Assembly (NCBI RefSeq): GCF_012027725.1
Contig: NZ_SJOU01000018.1
Location: 1 to 50,166, forward strand
Source: Olsenella sp. SW781
GTDB taxonomy: Bacteria > Actinomycetota > Coriobacteriia > Coriobacteriales > Atopobiaceae
Reading direction: 5' to 3'
Length of the DNA: 50,166 bases
Made by a program: the position numbers and the translations under genes. Under the pieces are notes generated by a model, which searched no databases, had not been told where the DNA came from, and saw only the letters and a list, made by a program, of their open reading frames with translations. Below, in pieces: positions 14,400 to 25,198 of this stretch. The number at the start of each line of letters is the position of its first letter. The first letter of the stretch is position 1.

Positions 14400-14430
14400 G
14401 CGGGCGGGCCGTCCTTCTCGGCCCGCCCGC
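14400..14430 (+). terminator. GC hairpin with CCTTCT loop after the sigma operon
   Basis: GCGGGCGGGCCG (14400-14411) pairs perfectly with CGGCCCGCCCGC (14419-14430) around the loop TCCTTCT. It begins 11 nt after the TAG. There is no long T-run, so termination would depend on stem strength or Rho. The loop and its closing CG form the word TCCTTCTCG seen in other post-gene hairpins here. Confidence 0.6.
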
Positions 14431-14469
14431 ACTTCTCGCCCGCTCCTCTCTTCGCGTCGAGCGGGCCAA

Positions 14470-14553
14470 CATCAAATCTCTCCGCGGCGTTCTGGCACTT
14501 TCGGGGTCTCCTGCGGCCTTGAAAGTGCCAGAACGCCGCGGAGAGATTTGATG
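14470..14553. repeat. CATCAAATCT-family palindrome, copy 1
   Basis: Perfect 33-bp arms (14470-14502, 14521-14553) with an 18-nt loop. Both ends read CATCAAATCT...TTCTGGCA when viewed from outside. A second member lies at 40755-40838 with the same outer decamer and the same TTCTGGCA, but different bases between them. Placed between the DUF4179 gene and tRNA-Leu. Confidence 0.85.
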
Positions 14554-14658
14554 CGCCGGACCGGGCGCGCGGCGAGAAGAACGTGGAGACGCGTGAATTA
14601 TCCAGCGCTGACGGGGTATCCTCTAGAAGTTTGGTATATTCATAAGGCTGTGCAACCT

Positions 14659-14745
14659 GCGGGCGTGGTGGAACTGGTAGACACGCTGGATTTAGGTTCC
14701 AGTGGGGGAGACCCCGTGAAGGTTCGAGTCCTTTCGCCCGCACCA
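14659..14745 (+). tRNA. tRNA-Leu (anticodon UAG)
   Basis: The acceptor stem GCGGGCG pairs with CGCCCGC, followed by A and an encoded CCA. The anticodon stem CTGGA/TCCAG encloses TTTAGGT, giving anticodon TAG (reads CUN leucine codons). A long variable arm (TGGGGGAGACCCCG) identifies a class II tRNA, and GGTTCGAGTCC is the T loop. A TATATT box lies about 20 nt upstream, but without a good -35. It precedes tig by 56 nt. Confidence 0.96.
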
Positions 14746-14801
14746 GCACAAACGGCACGCACGGCGGGGCAAGCCCGCCCGCACGAGACACTGGAGGAAC
14801 G

Positions 14802-16160
14802 TTGAAGATCACCGTCACCGCTGAGAAGCCGATCGACGACAAGATGGCCGCCACGGTCACCGTCCCGGCTGCCGATGTCGACAAGGCCATCGCCAAGACC
14901 TACAAGGACATCGCCAAGAAGTACAACTTCCAGGGCTTCCGCCGCGGCCACGCGCCGCGCCCGGTGATCGACGGCATCATCGGCCGCGAGTCCGTGCTCG
15001 CCCAGGCCACCAACGACCTGCTGAACGTCGTTGAGCCCATGATGCTCGAGGAGCTCGACGTCACCCCCGTCGGCCGTGTGAGCTTCGGCGAGGAGGGCGC
15101 TGACCCCCAGCTCGCCTCCCAGGGCTCCGACTACGTCATCACCGCCACCATCGGCGTGCGCCCGACCTGCGAGCTCGAGAGCTATGACGCCCCCGAGATC
15201 AACCTCCCGCCCGAGGAGGCCACCGAGGCCGAGATCGACTGGCAGATCAACCAGCTCCTCACCTATCAGGTGACCTACGAGGACGTCGAGGAGGACCGCG
15301 CCGCCGAGCCCGGCGACGTCGTCTCCGTTGACATCGAGAACGTCGATGGCGCGGGGCACCTCGCGGGCAAGAACCGCCTGCTCGCGCTTGACGGCCAGCA
15401 GGTTCCCGAGCAGCTCCAGGAGGGCATCGTCGGGATGAAGAAGGGCGAGGAGAAGGCCATCGAGTGGACGCACACCCACGTCCACGAGGGCGAGGAGCAC
15501 TCCCACACCTTCTCCGTCAAGGTGACCCTCAACGGCATCAAGAAGGCCGTCACCCCCGAGCTCGACGACGAGGTCGCCAAGAAGTTCGGCTTCGATGACG
15601 TCGCCGCGTTCCGCGCCGCCGTCAAGGAGGAGATCGAGGGCGACAAGAAGACCACGATCCCCAACCTCAAGGAGGACCGCGTCGTCGAGGCCATGGGCAA
15701 GGTGCTCAAGCTCGAGACCGTGCCCGAGGCCTATCAGAACGAGATCTTCAACGAGCTCGCCTCCGAGTTCCTCGCCCAGCTCCAGCGCCAGAACGTCTCC
15801 CTCGACATGTTCCTGCGCGCCCGCGGCCTGAAGTCCGACGACTTCATCGCCGACCTGCGCGTCCAGGCCGAGGAGCGCGCCCGCCAGTCGCTCGCCCTCG
15901 ACGCCGTGGCCGCCAAGCTCGGCCTCGAGGCCACCGAGGACGACGTCCGCGCCGAGTTCGAGCGCGCGGGCGTGGAGGACGTCGACGCCTCCGTCAAGCA
16001 GTGGCGCGAGGAGGGCCGCCTCCCGGCCATCCGCGACTCCATCCGCCGCACCAAGGCCCTCGACTGGCTCGTCGAGAACGCCAAGGTGAACGTCGTTGAC
16101 GAGGTTGCCGAGCGCGCCGCGGAGGGCGAGAAGGACGACGAGGCCGCCGACGCCGAGTAA
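14802..16160 (+). CDS. tig: Trigger factor, ribosome-bound chaperone
   Basis: A 452-residue chaperone that binds nascent chains at the ribosome exit tunnel. The N-terminal ribosome-binding domain has the signature [12 protein letters not shown] (residues 46-57). The FKBP-type peptidyl-prolyl isomerase domain covers about residues 160-250, and the C-terminal helical arms follow. The start is TTG at 14802 with GGAGG 4 nt upstream. The FKBP domain carries an unusual His cluster (His224, 226, 228, 233, 235), and the protein ends in an acidic tail. It is the first gene of a tig-clpP-clpX cluster, the classic protein-quality-control arrangement. Confidence 0.97.
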   Translation: MKITVTAEKPIDDKMAATVTVPAADVDKAIAKTYKDIAKKYNFQGFRRGHAPRPVIDGIIGRESVLAQATNDLLNVVEPMMLEELDVTPVGRVSFGEEGADPQLASQGSDYVITATIGVRPTCELESYDAPEINLPPEEATEAEIDWQINQLLTYQVTYEDVEEDRAAEPGDVVSVDIENVDGAGHLAGKNRLLALDGQQVPEQLQEGIVGMKKGEEKAIEWTHTHVHEGEEHSHTFSVKVTLNGIKKAVTPELDDEVAKKFGFDDVAAFRAAVKEEIEGDKKTTIPNLKEDRVVEAMGKVLKLETVPEAYQNEIFNELASEFLAQLQRQNVSLDMFLRARGLKSDDFIADLRVQAEERARQSLALDAVAAKLGLEATEDDVRAEFERAGVEDVDASVKQWREEGRLPAIRDSIRRTKALDWLVENAKVNVVDEVAERAAEGEKDDEAADAE

Positions 16161-16236
16161 GTCCCGCTCATCAGGCATCGAAGCGCCCCGGGCGAGCACG
16201 CCTCGTCCGGGGCCTTCTACAAGAAACGGAGACCAC

Positions 16237-16854
16237 ATGCACCAGCCCACCAACATCCCGCTCATCCCGTACGTGGTCGAGCAGACCCCGCGCGGCGAGC
16301 GCAGCTACGACATCTACTCGCGCCTGCTCAACGACCGCATCGTGTTTCTCGGCGAGGAGGTCACGCGCGACTCGGCGAACCTCGTGATCGCCCAGCTCCT
16401 GCATCTCGAGAGCCAGGACCCCGACAAGGACATCGCGCTCTACATCGACTCCCCGGGCGGCGACGTCTACGCCGGCCTTGGCATCATCGACACGATGAAC
16501 TTCATCAAGCCCGACGTCTCCACCATCTGCGTGGGCATGGCCGCCTCCATGGGCGCCGCCATCCTGGCCTGCGGCGCCAAGGGCAAGCGCCTGGCGCTCC
16601 CCAACTCGATGGTCCTCATCCACCAGCCGAGCTCGGGCGTCTCCGGTCAGCAGACCGACATCCAGATCGTCGCCGACGAGACCCGCTGGATCCGCCAGCG
16701 CCTGAACGAGATCCTCTCGGAGGCCACGGGCCAGCCCATCGAGAAGGTCAACGCCGACACGGAGCGCGACAACTACATGCGTGCCTCCGAGGCGTGCGCC
16801 TACGGCCTCGTCGACAAGGTCATCTCGTCCCGCGCCGACCAGACCCAGGAGTAG
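16237..16854 (+). CDS. clpP: ATP-dependent Clp protease proteolytic subunit
   Basis: A 205-residue serine protease that assembles as a tetradecamer and is fed by ClpX/ClpC. The catalytic triad is visible as Ser104 (MAASMGA), His129 (LIHQPS) and Asp178 (ERDNY), each offset by seven from the mature E. coli numbering, which implies a propeptide of similar size to that of E. coli. The ATG at 16237 was chosen because ClpP N termini begin near this point ([12 protein letters not shown]) and CGGAG precedes it; the frame is open further upstream through the tig end. It lies 76 nt after tig and 4 nt before clpX. Confidence 0.97.
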   Translation: MHQPTNIPLIPYVVEQTPRGERSYDIYSRLLNDRIVFLGEEVTRDSANLVIAQLLHLESQDPDKDIALYIDSPGGDVYAGLGIIDTMNFIKPDVSTICVGMAASMGAAILACGAKGKRLALPNSMVLIHQPSSGVSGQQTDIQIVADETRWIRQRLNEILSEATGQPIEKVNADTERDNYMRASEACAYGLVDKVISSRADQTQE

Positions 16855-16858
16855 CTCG

Positions 16859-18166
16859 ATGCCTAGCTTTGATCAGGGAGGCCCCGGCTTCTCCAACGAG
16901 ATGCACTGCTCGTTCTGCGGCAAGAGCCGCAGCCAGGTGAGCAAGCTCATCGCCGGCCCGGGCGGCGTCTTCATCTGCGACGAGTGCGTGCACGCGTGCA
17001 CCGACATGATCGACGAGGCCGACGTCGAGGCCGCGGAGGCCCTCGAGGAGGTGCCCGAGGAGGCTCCGATCAAGAACCTCCCCACGCCGCATGAGATCTA
17101 CGACGAGCTCTCGCAGTACGTCATGGGCCAGGAGCAGGCCAAGCGCGCCATGAGCGTGGCGGTCTACAACCACTACCGCCGCATCCTCTCCGGAAACGAC
17201 GAGGTCGCCGAGGGCGAGGAGGAGGTCGAGATCGCCAAGAGCAACATCTTGCTCCTGGGCCCCACGGGCACCGGCAAGACGCTGCTCGCGCAGACGCTCG
17301 CGCGCTTTCTCGAGGTGCCCTTCGCCATCGCCGACGCCACCACCCTCACCGAGGCCGGCTACGTGGGCGAGGACGTGGAGAACATCCTGCTCAAGCTCAT
17401 CACCGCCGCCGACGGCGACGTGGAGCGCGCGCAGGTGGGCATCGTCTACGTGGACGAGATCGACAAGATCGCCCGCAAGGCCGAGAACCTCTCCATCACG
17501 CGCGACGTCTCGGGCGAGGGCGTGCAGCAGGCGCTCCTCAAGATCCTCGAGGGCACCGAGGCGAGCGTTCCCCCGCAGGGCGGCCGCAAGCACCCCCAGC
17601 AGGAGCTCATCCGCATCGACACCACGAACATCCTCTTCATCTGCGGCGGCGCCTTCGTTGGCCTGGACAAGATCGTGGCCGACCGCATTGGCAAGAAGGG
17701 CATCGGCTTTGCCGCCGAGGTCGGCCGCAACGCCGAGAAGGACGAGGACTACCTCATGGAGCAGGTCATGCCGCAGGACCTGCACAAGTTCGGCATGATC
17801 CCCGAGTTCCTCGGGCGCATCCCCGTGATCACCGCCACGCGCGAGCTCACCGAGTCCGACCTCGTGAGCATCCTCACGCAGCCGAGAAACGCCCTCGTCA
17901 AGCAGTATCGCCGCATGTTCGAGCTCGAGGGCGTGGAGCTGGTCTTCGAGGACGACGCGCTCGAGGAGATCGCCCGCCAGGCCATCGCCCGCGGCACGGG
18001 CGCCCGCGGCCTGCGCGCCATCTGCGAGGCGACGCTCCAGGACACGATGTTCGACCTGCCGAGCGACCTCGACATCACCAAGGTCATCGTCACCAAGGAG
18101 TCCGTCGGCGGGGGAGAGTCGCCGAGGATCGTGACCACCGCTCACGGCAAGCACCGCATCGCGTAA
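16859..18166 (+). CDS. clpX: Clp protease ATP-binding subunit ClpX
   Basis: A 435-residue AAA+ unfoldase that recognises tagged proteins and threads them into ClpP. The N-terminal zinc domain has four cysteines (CSFCGKS ... CDECV). Walker A is GPTGTGKT, Walker B is VYVDEIDKI, and the ClpP-docking loop reads IGF (KKGIGFAAE). The AGGAG ribosome site overlaps the end of clpP, and the ATG follows its stop by 4 nt. Its TAA stop is part of the left arm of a perfect 50-bp palindrome shared with the convergent glycosyltransferase gene. Confidence 0.98.
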   Translation: MPSFDQGGPGFSNEMHCSFCGKSRSQVSKLIAGPGGVFICDECVHACTDMIDEADVEAAEALEEVPEEAPIKNLPTPHEIYDELSQYVMGQEQAKRAMSVAVYNHYRRILSGNDEVAEGEEEVEIAKSNILLLGPTGTGKTLLAQTLARFLEVPFAIADATTLTEAGYVGEDVENILLKLITAADGDVERAQVGIVYVDEIDKIARKAENLSITRDVSGEGVQQALLKILEGTEASVPPQGGRKHPQQELIRIDTTNILFICGGAFVGLDKIVADRIGKKGIGFAAEVGRNAEKDEDYLMEQVMPQDLHKFGMIPEFLGRIPVITATRELTESDLVSILTQPRNALVKQYRRMFELEGVELVFEDDALEEIARQAIARGTGARGLRAICEATLQDTMFDLPSDLDITKVIVTKESVGGGESPRIVTTAHGKHRIA

Positions 18167-18270
18167 AAGGGGACGGGTTTTTCCTCTCAGAGCTTTTGGG
18201 ACAGGCCCGGGGCGATACAGCCCCGGGCCTGTCCCAAAAGCTCTGAGAGGAAAAACCCGTCCCCTTTTAC
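18163..18270. repeat. GGGGAC-family palindrome, perfect 50-bp arms
   Basis: Arms 18163-18212 and 18221-18270 are perfectly complementary, with an 8-nt loop. They begin GTAAAAGGGGACGGG and contain an inner TTTTGGGACAGG. The outer TAA on each strand is the stop codon of clpX (plus) and of the convergent GT8 gene (minus). It can serve both as a terminator. Confidence 0.93.
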
Positions 18271-19406
18271 AGGTTGGCGCCACCGAGGCGCATGTAGGTC
18301 TTGATGACGGCGCCGCGCCGCTTGGTCCCGGCGGGGCAGGTCTTGTCGAACGCCGGCATGATGCCCTTGTAGAGCACGATGACCTGCAGGCGCTTGGCGA
18401 GCCCCGCCGCCGAAGCGCGCGACTCCTCGAGCTGCCCGCGGATCTCGTCAAGATAGGGCGAGTGCATCGCGTATCGCCAGAAGAGGTCGGCCCCGTCCGC
18501 GTCCGGGTAGAGCCAGGGGCGGTTGTCGGGTCCCGCGAAGTGGACGATCGAGGGGTCCGACGCGGCCTCCTCGTACTCGGCGCGCACGTCGGCGGGCGCG
18601 TTGGCGACGATGTGGGTGCGGCGCAGGTGCTGCCAGTCCATGAGGTAGTTCCAGCGCATGTGCACGCGCACGTAGTTGCCGTTCACCACCTTGTTGAGGA
18701 CGTCCTGGTCGAGCCAGCGCCACATGCGCTCGGTCGAGAGGGAGAGGAAGCGCTCGGGGGAGACGGTGCGACGCAGCTCGGCGAGGTTCATGAGGATGAC
18801 GCCCGCCTGGAAGTAGTCGTGCGGGTCGTCCATCCCGAGCTCGTTCTTGAGATAGGGACCGACGGACGGGTCGTAGCCCTCGATCTGGCCGATCGTGTCC
18901 GCGTCGCGCGTCGCGGCGAGCGGGTAGCCGGTGACGTCGACGTCGAAGAGCTTGGCAACGTCGTCGTCGACGATGAGGTCGGAATCCAGGTAGATTGCCT
19001 TGTCCACATTGGGGAGAAGCTGCGGGGCGAGCAGGCGGAAGTAGGTCTCGGGCCTGAAGTGCCCGTGGTGGGGGAGCTTGATGTCGCCGAGCGCGGCGTC
19101 GACGTCAAGAAAGCCGATGCCCACGTTATCCGAGGTCGCCTGGCGCGTGAGCGTGATCATGCTCGCCGGGGAGATGTTTCTCGTGAGCACCACGATGTCG
19201 TAGCGGCGCTCCGGACTCGCGTTCTCGATGATCGACTGCGTCGCGACGGAGAGGTAGGGGACGAAGTTCTCGCTGCACGCGAAGACGATGACGACGTCGG
19301 TCAGCGGCAGGTCGAGGTCCCCCGACGTGCTCGCAAGCATGGTCGAGGAAATGGGGTTCTTGACGTGCGGGTTCCTCACGCGCGTCGTCTTGCGGAGTGG
19401 TCTCAT
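18267..19406 (-). CDS. Glycosyltransferase family 8 protein
   Basis: A 379-residue retaining glycosyltransferase of the GT8/LgtC type. The nucleotide-sugar and metal-binding DxD motif is YLDSDLIVDD, preceded by PETYFRLLAPQLLP and followed by the acceptor-site regions YFQAGVILMNL and IVHFAGPDNRPW, all typical of bacterial GT8 enzymes using UDP-glucose or UDP-galactose. It probably decorates a surface glycan. GGAAGG precedes the ATG at 19406. A second in-frame ATG 22 codons in would remove the basic N-terminal extension. The TAA stop is provided by the palindrome shared with clpX. No other glycan genes are adjacent. Confidence 0.88.
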   Translation of the reverse strand: MRPLRKTTRVRNPHVKNPISSTMLASTSGDLDLPLTDVVIVFACSENFVPYLSVATQSIIENASPERRYDIVVLTRNISPASMITLTRQATSDNVGIGFLDVDAALGDIKLPHHGHFRPETYFRLLAPQLLPNVDKAIYLDSDLIVDDDVAKLFDVDVTGYPLAATRDADTIGQIEGYDPSVGPYLKNELGMDDPHDYFQAGVILMNLAELRRTVSPERFLSLSTERMWRWLDQDVLNKVVNGNYVRVHMRWNYLMDWQHLRRTHIVANAPADVRAEYEEAASDPSIVHFAGPDNRPWLYPDADGADLFWRYAMHSPYLDEIRGQLEESRASAAGLAKRLQVIVLYKGIMPAFDKTCPAGTKRRGAVIKTYMRLGGANL

Positions 19407-19451
19407 GGGCCTTCCCGTCAGGTCGGCAAATTCGCTCCGTCAACTCTACCA

Positions 19452-19530
19452 TGGGCGTGCCACCGGCGTCAGGCTTATTTGGCACGCGCACGAGGCGCGC
19501 CAAATAAGCCTGACGCCGGTGGCACGCCCA
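19452..19530. repeat. Palindrome overlapping the end of the TatD gene
   Basis: Perfect 32-bp arms (19452-19483, 19499-19530) around a 15-nt loop. On the minus strand its first arm encodes the last residues of the TatD-like protein, and its second arm holds that gene's TAA (19477-19475). It has no GGGGAC motif and looks like a separate family. Confidence 0.8.
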
Positions 19531-20269
19531 GGGCGGCGCCGTTGGCGGCGAGAAGAACGCGCAGCTCGCTCGCTTCCATGCCGCGCGCCAAGGCGATGGC
19601 GGCCACGGAGGGCCCGAGCGAGCCCACGATGTCAGAGGCGCCCTCGGCCGAGCCCTCGGAGGGAGGGAGGTCCGTCTCCGTCAGCAGGCGCTCTATGGGC
19701 AGGACCCGCGCGTACTCACGCCCGCGTCGCGTCGCGAGCGCGCGCTCGCCGAACGAGAAGAGGCAGCCCAGCCGGACCGCGCGCCAGAGCTCGTCCGACG
19801 AGCCGGAGAACCAGTGCAGCACGCAGCGACAGCTCTCGGCAGCGCCCGTTCGCTCGAGAACGTCCAGCGCCGCACCGGCCGAGCGAACCGCGTGCACCGA
19901 GAGGACCTTGGGGGCGTCGAGCGGGCTCGTATCGGCGCAGACGCGGCAGACGCGCTCGAAGGCCCCGAGTTGCGCTTCCCACGTCGCCGCATGGCGCGGT
20001 GCGGCGTCGAGCCCCACCTCGCCGACCCAGCGGATTCCCGGAAGCAGCTCGCAGAGCGCATCGGCGTCCGAGGCGTCGCGCACCCACCAGGGATGGAGCC
20101 CGGCCGCAAGCGCCACGTTCTTCTCGCTTCCCAACGTGGCGTGGCAGGCGCGGAACTCGTCAGGCGTCACCGTGACGGCAAGAAGGCCAAGGTCCTTCTC
20201 GGCGGCCGCGCGCGCCACGGCGGCGGGGTCGGAAAACCATCCCAGATGGCAGTGTGCGTCAATCCACAT
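19475..20269 (-). CDS. TatD-family metal-dependent hydrolase
   Basis: A 264-residue member of the TatD DNase family of amidohydrolase-fold enzymes. It shows the metal-binding HxH of DAHCHLG at the N terminus, GEVGLD (metal-bridging Glu), the later His residues in LSVHAVRS and VLHWFSG, and the catalytic-site Asp in ETDLPPSEG. Relatives act as 3'-5' exonucleases or deoxyribonucleases. The ATG at 20269 begins exactly at the family N terminus and has AGGAGGG upstream. The last 17 residues come from the palindrome and are unlikely to be part of the fold. Confidence 0.85.
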   Translation of the reverse strand: MWIDAHCHLGWFSDPAAVARAAAEKDLGLLAVTVTPDEFRACHATLGSEKNVALAAGLHPWWVRDASDADALCELLPGIRWVGEVGLDAAPRHAATWEAQLGAFERVCRVCADTSPLDAPKVLSVHAVRSAGAALDVLERTGAAESCRCVLHWFSGSSDELWRAVRLGCLFSFGERALATRRGREYARVLPIERLLTETDLPPSEGSAEGASDIVGSLGPSVAAIALARGMEASELRVLLAANGAALGVPPASGLFGAPRARAK

Positions 20270-20295
20270 GCGCGCCCTCCTCCCTGCGATGATAC

Positions 20296-20330
20296 CTCCC
20301 GCGTTTGCTCGTGCAAACTCGGGGCGGGAG
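20296..20330. other. Hairpin in the tatD-valS divergent region
   Basis: CTCCCGC/GCGGGAG enclose GTTTGC-TCGT-GCAAAC, giving an asymmetric 13-bp stem. The rest of the 233-nt divergent region is GC-rich and without a gene. No T-box antiterminator sequence or specifier loop was found for valS. Confidence 0.4.
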
Positions 20331-20454
20331 CTCCGGGCGGGACGCGGGCGCCAGGGGGGGCGCTCCGGGATGGGGCGCAGCTCGCCGCCGGCGCCGGGTC
20401 GGTGGGAGTCGCCGCAGCGCAGGGCGGCCGCCACCGCCCTCCCGAACGCCCGCG

Positions 20455-20463
20455 TGCTATCCT
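20455..20463 (+). promoter_or_regulatory. Extended -10 element of valS
   Basis: TGC-TATCCT forms an extended -10 element 40 nt before the GTG start. There is no consensus -35 at the usual distance. Confidence 0.4.
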
Positions 20464-20502
20464 GTACGTTTGACATGAACGCGACCGGGAGAGGAATGCC
20501 CC

Positions 20503-23190
<2,688 letters not shown>

Positions 23191-23207
23191 GTCCTCGCGC
23201 GCCGGGA

Positions 23208-23277
23208 GCTCCGCCGTGCTTCTCGCAGGCTCACTTCGCTTCGCTCAGAAGTCGCCTGCCGAGAAGTGCGGCGGAGC
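23208..23277 (+). terminator. Long hairpin after valS built from CTTCTCG words
   Basis: GCTCCGCCGTGCTTCTCGCAGGC (left, 23208-23230, here quoted in part as GCTCCGCCG...CAGGC) pairs with 23254-23277 with two mismatches and one bulge. The CTTCTCG word and its complement CGAGAAG form the middle of the stem. There is no T-run. Confidence 0.55.
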
Positions 23278-23308
23278 CCGCGTCTCGGTCCGCGCGATTG
23301 GAGAAGAA

Positions 23309-24091
23309 ATGGGTTCAACGGAGTGCGGGGCTGAGTCGTATACGGACGTGAACGCGCGCGTCGTGGACGCGTGGGTGGCTGATGGCTGGGAGTGGGGAAA
23401 GCCCATTTCGCACGAGCGCTACGAGGCGGCGCTGGGCGGTGACTGGTCGATGGTGCTCACGCCCACGCGCGAGGTCCCGCGCGACTGGTTCTTTGACGAC
23501 ATGCGCGGCAAGCGCGTGCTCGGGCTGGCTTCCGGTGGCGGCCAGCAGATGCCGATCTTCGCGGCGATGGGCTGCGCGTGCACCGTGCTCGACTACTCCG
23601 AGGCGCAGATCGCGTCCGAGGTTATGGTCGCCGAGCGCGAGGGCTACGAGATCCGTGCCGTGCGCGCGGACATGACGCGCCCGCTGCCCTTCGAGGACGA
23701 CGCGTTCGACCTCATCTTCCACCCGGTCTCCAACTGCTACGTGGAGGAGGTGCTCCCCATCTGGCGCGAGTGCTTCCGCGTGCTGGCACCGGGAGGGCGT
23801 CTGCTCGCCGGGCTGGACAACGGCTTCAACTACGTCATGGACGACGGGGAGGAGCGCGTCGTGCGCGGCCTGCCGTTCAACCCGCTCCGCGATCCCTCGC
23901 TCATTCCCGAGAAGGACCTCCCGGAGTGGGGCATGCAGTTCTCGCATACTTTGGACGAGCAGATTCGCGGACAGATCCAGGCCGGCTTCCGGATCCTGGA
24001 CCTCTACGAGGACACCAACGGCGAGGGACGCCTCCACGAGCTGGGCATCCCCACGTTCTGGGCCACCTGCGCCGAGAAGCCCACGGCCTGA
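23309..24091 (+). CDS. Class I SAM-dependent methyltransferase
   Basis: A 260-residue methyltransferase. The SAM-binding motif I is RVLGLASGGGQQMP; motif II lies at CTVLDYSEAQI; motif IV is PFEDDAFDLIFHPVSNCY, followed by VLAPGGRLLAGLDNG. The substrate is unknown; the sequence resembles small-molecule or quinone-type methyltransferases of the Methyltransf_11 group. The ATG at 23309 follows TTGGAGAAGAA. It is separated from valS by a hairpin, so it may have its own promoter. The first copy of a nested-hairpin element begins 3 nt after its stop. Confidence 0.85.
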   Translation: MGSTECGAESYTDVNARVVDAWVADGWEWGKPISHERYEAALGGDWSMVLTPTREVPRDWFFDDMRGKRVLGLASGGGQQMPIFAAMGCACTVLDYSEAQIASEVMVAEREGYEIRAVRADMTRPLPFEDDAFDLIFHPVSNCYVEEVLPIWRECFRVLAPGGRLLAGLDNGFNYVMDDGEERVVRGLPFNPLRDPSLIPEKDLPEWGMQFSHTLDEQIRGQIQAGFRILDLYEDTNGEGRLHELGIPTFWATCAEKPTA

Positions 24092-24093
24092 TG

Positions 24094-24196
24094 TGCAACA
24101 ACTCGACTTTCTTAAGCGGCACTCTACCTGCAGAAACTTAAGAAATAGCAGGTAGATAACCTGTTTCTGGCGCTTAGATATTCGCGCTCGTTGTAG
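24094..24196 (+). repeat. Nested double-hairpin element, copy 1
   Basis: TGCAACAAC is followed by an outer stem TAAGCG/CGCTTA (24113-24118, 24171-24176) and an inner stem CTACCTGC/GCAGGTAG (24124-24131, 24148-24155). The layout and the sequences TGCAACAAC, CTACCTG, CAGGTAGAT and GCTTAG recur at 28232-28336. It lies between the methyltransferase gene and the convergent LysR gene, so it may also act as a terminator. The orientation is arbitrary. Confidence 0.6.
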
Positions 24197-24223
24197 GCCG
24201 TGGCTCACGGCGCAGCGACCCTC

Positions 24224-25081
24224 TCAGCCCACGCGCCGCTGAGCGGCAATCCATTCGAAGAGCCGCAGCGCGAGGTCGGTCGCATCGGTGCGCACGACCG
24301 CATAGAACGTCGCACGCGCCTCAGCGTCCTCGAGCGGGACGACGGCGCGCCCGGGGATGGGGTCGTTCTCCAGGTACGGGGCGTCGGTCGTGAAGGTGCA
24401 GTGCGGCGTCGTGCGTGCGAGCTGCGAGAAGACCGTGCGGTCGCTCTGTTCGATGAGGGTCGCGTGCGGCAGGGCCCGCTCCACGAGCCCACGCCAGAAG
24501 CCGATGTCCGAGAAGATGAGGAAGGTGCCGCCATCGAGCTCGGCCAGACGCATCGAGCGCCGCGCTGCGAGCGGGTGGTTGGGCGGCAGCGTGACCGAGA
24601 TGCGCTCCTGCATGAGCTCGCACGAGCGCAGCAAGGGGCTGGTGGGACGGCTGCAAACGATGCCCAGGTCGAACGTGCCGTCAAGCATGCCGCGAACGAC
24701 CGCGTCCCCCTCGGTCATGCGGGAGGTGAGCGTCTCCTGGGGGAAGGCCTCGACCATGAGGCCGGTGAGGCGCCAGAGCGGGGCCGGCGCCACCGTTCCC
24801 ACGCGCAGCGACCGGGCGCGCCGTGCGACGGCGTCCACTGCGTCGCGCATGAGGCGCTCGTCGCGCAGGATCTGCCGCGCCCAGTCCACGGCGGTGTGTC
24901 CCGCCTCCGTGAGGTCCACGTGGCGGTGTTCGCGCGAGAAGAGCGTCACGCCGAGCTCGGCCTCAAGGCGCTGGACGGACCGGCTGAGCGCCGGCTGCGA
25001 GAGGTGCAGCTGACGGGCAGCCGCCGTCATGGTCCCCGTTTGCTCGATGGCGTCGAGTTGTCTCATCTGTTCGAGCTCCAT
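24224..25081 (-). CDS. LysR-family transcriptional regulator
   Basis: A 285-residue regulator. The N-terminal winged helix-turn-helix is clear (AIEQTGTMTAAARQLHLSQPALSRSVQRLEAELG), followed by the two-lobed effector domain from about residue 90. It reads divergently from an aldo/keto reductase gene, and the 117-nt gap between them holds a 14-bp palindrome with T-N11-A spacing, the usual LysR operator. It probably controls the reductase-dehydrogenase operon in response to a substrate or intermediate. ATG at 25081 follows AAAGGTG; a GTG two codons earlier overlaps that site. A decayed paralogue lies at 29602-30032. Confidence 0.93.
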   Translation of the reverse strand: MELEQMRQLDAIEQTGTMTAAARQLHLSQPALSRSVQRLEAELGVTLFSREHRHVDLTEAGHTAVDWARQILRDERLMRDAVDAVARRARSLRVGTVAPAPLWRLTGLMVEAFPQETLTSRMTEGDAVVRGMLDGTFDLGIVCSRPTSPLLRSCELMQERISVTLPPNHPLAARRSMRLAELDGGTFLIFSDIGFWRGLVERALPHATLIEQSDRTVFSQLARTTPHCTFTTDAPYLENDPIPGRAVVPLEDAEARATFYAVVRTDATDLALRLFEWIAAQRRVG

Positions 25082-25106
25082 GGGCACCTTTCTTCTAAGT
25101 CATGCG

Positions 25107-25120
25107 TTTCATGCATGAAA
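25107..25120. promoter_or_regulatory. LysR-type operator between divergent genes
   Basis: TTTCATGCATGAAA is a perfect 14-bp palindrome that fits the T-N11-A rule of LysR sites. A related sequence, GTTATGCATGCTAAC, occurs beside the second LysR/reductase pair at 30074-30088, sharing the ATGCATG core. Confidence 0.6.
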
Positions 25121-25198
25121 GCTTCCAAATTCGGCATTTTACAACAGGTGATTATCGCATGAGACTATGCACAGGTTAACGATTGAGAGGAGCACCCC

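Noticed and set aside
20270-20502. T-box riboswitch upstream of valS
   Set aside because: No T-box sequence, specifier loop or terminator/antiterminator pair is found in the 233-nt gap.
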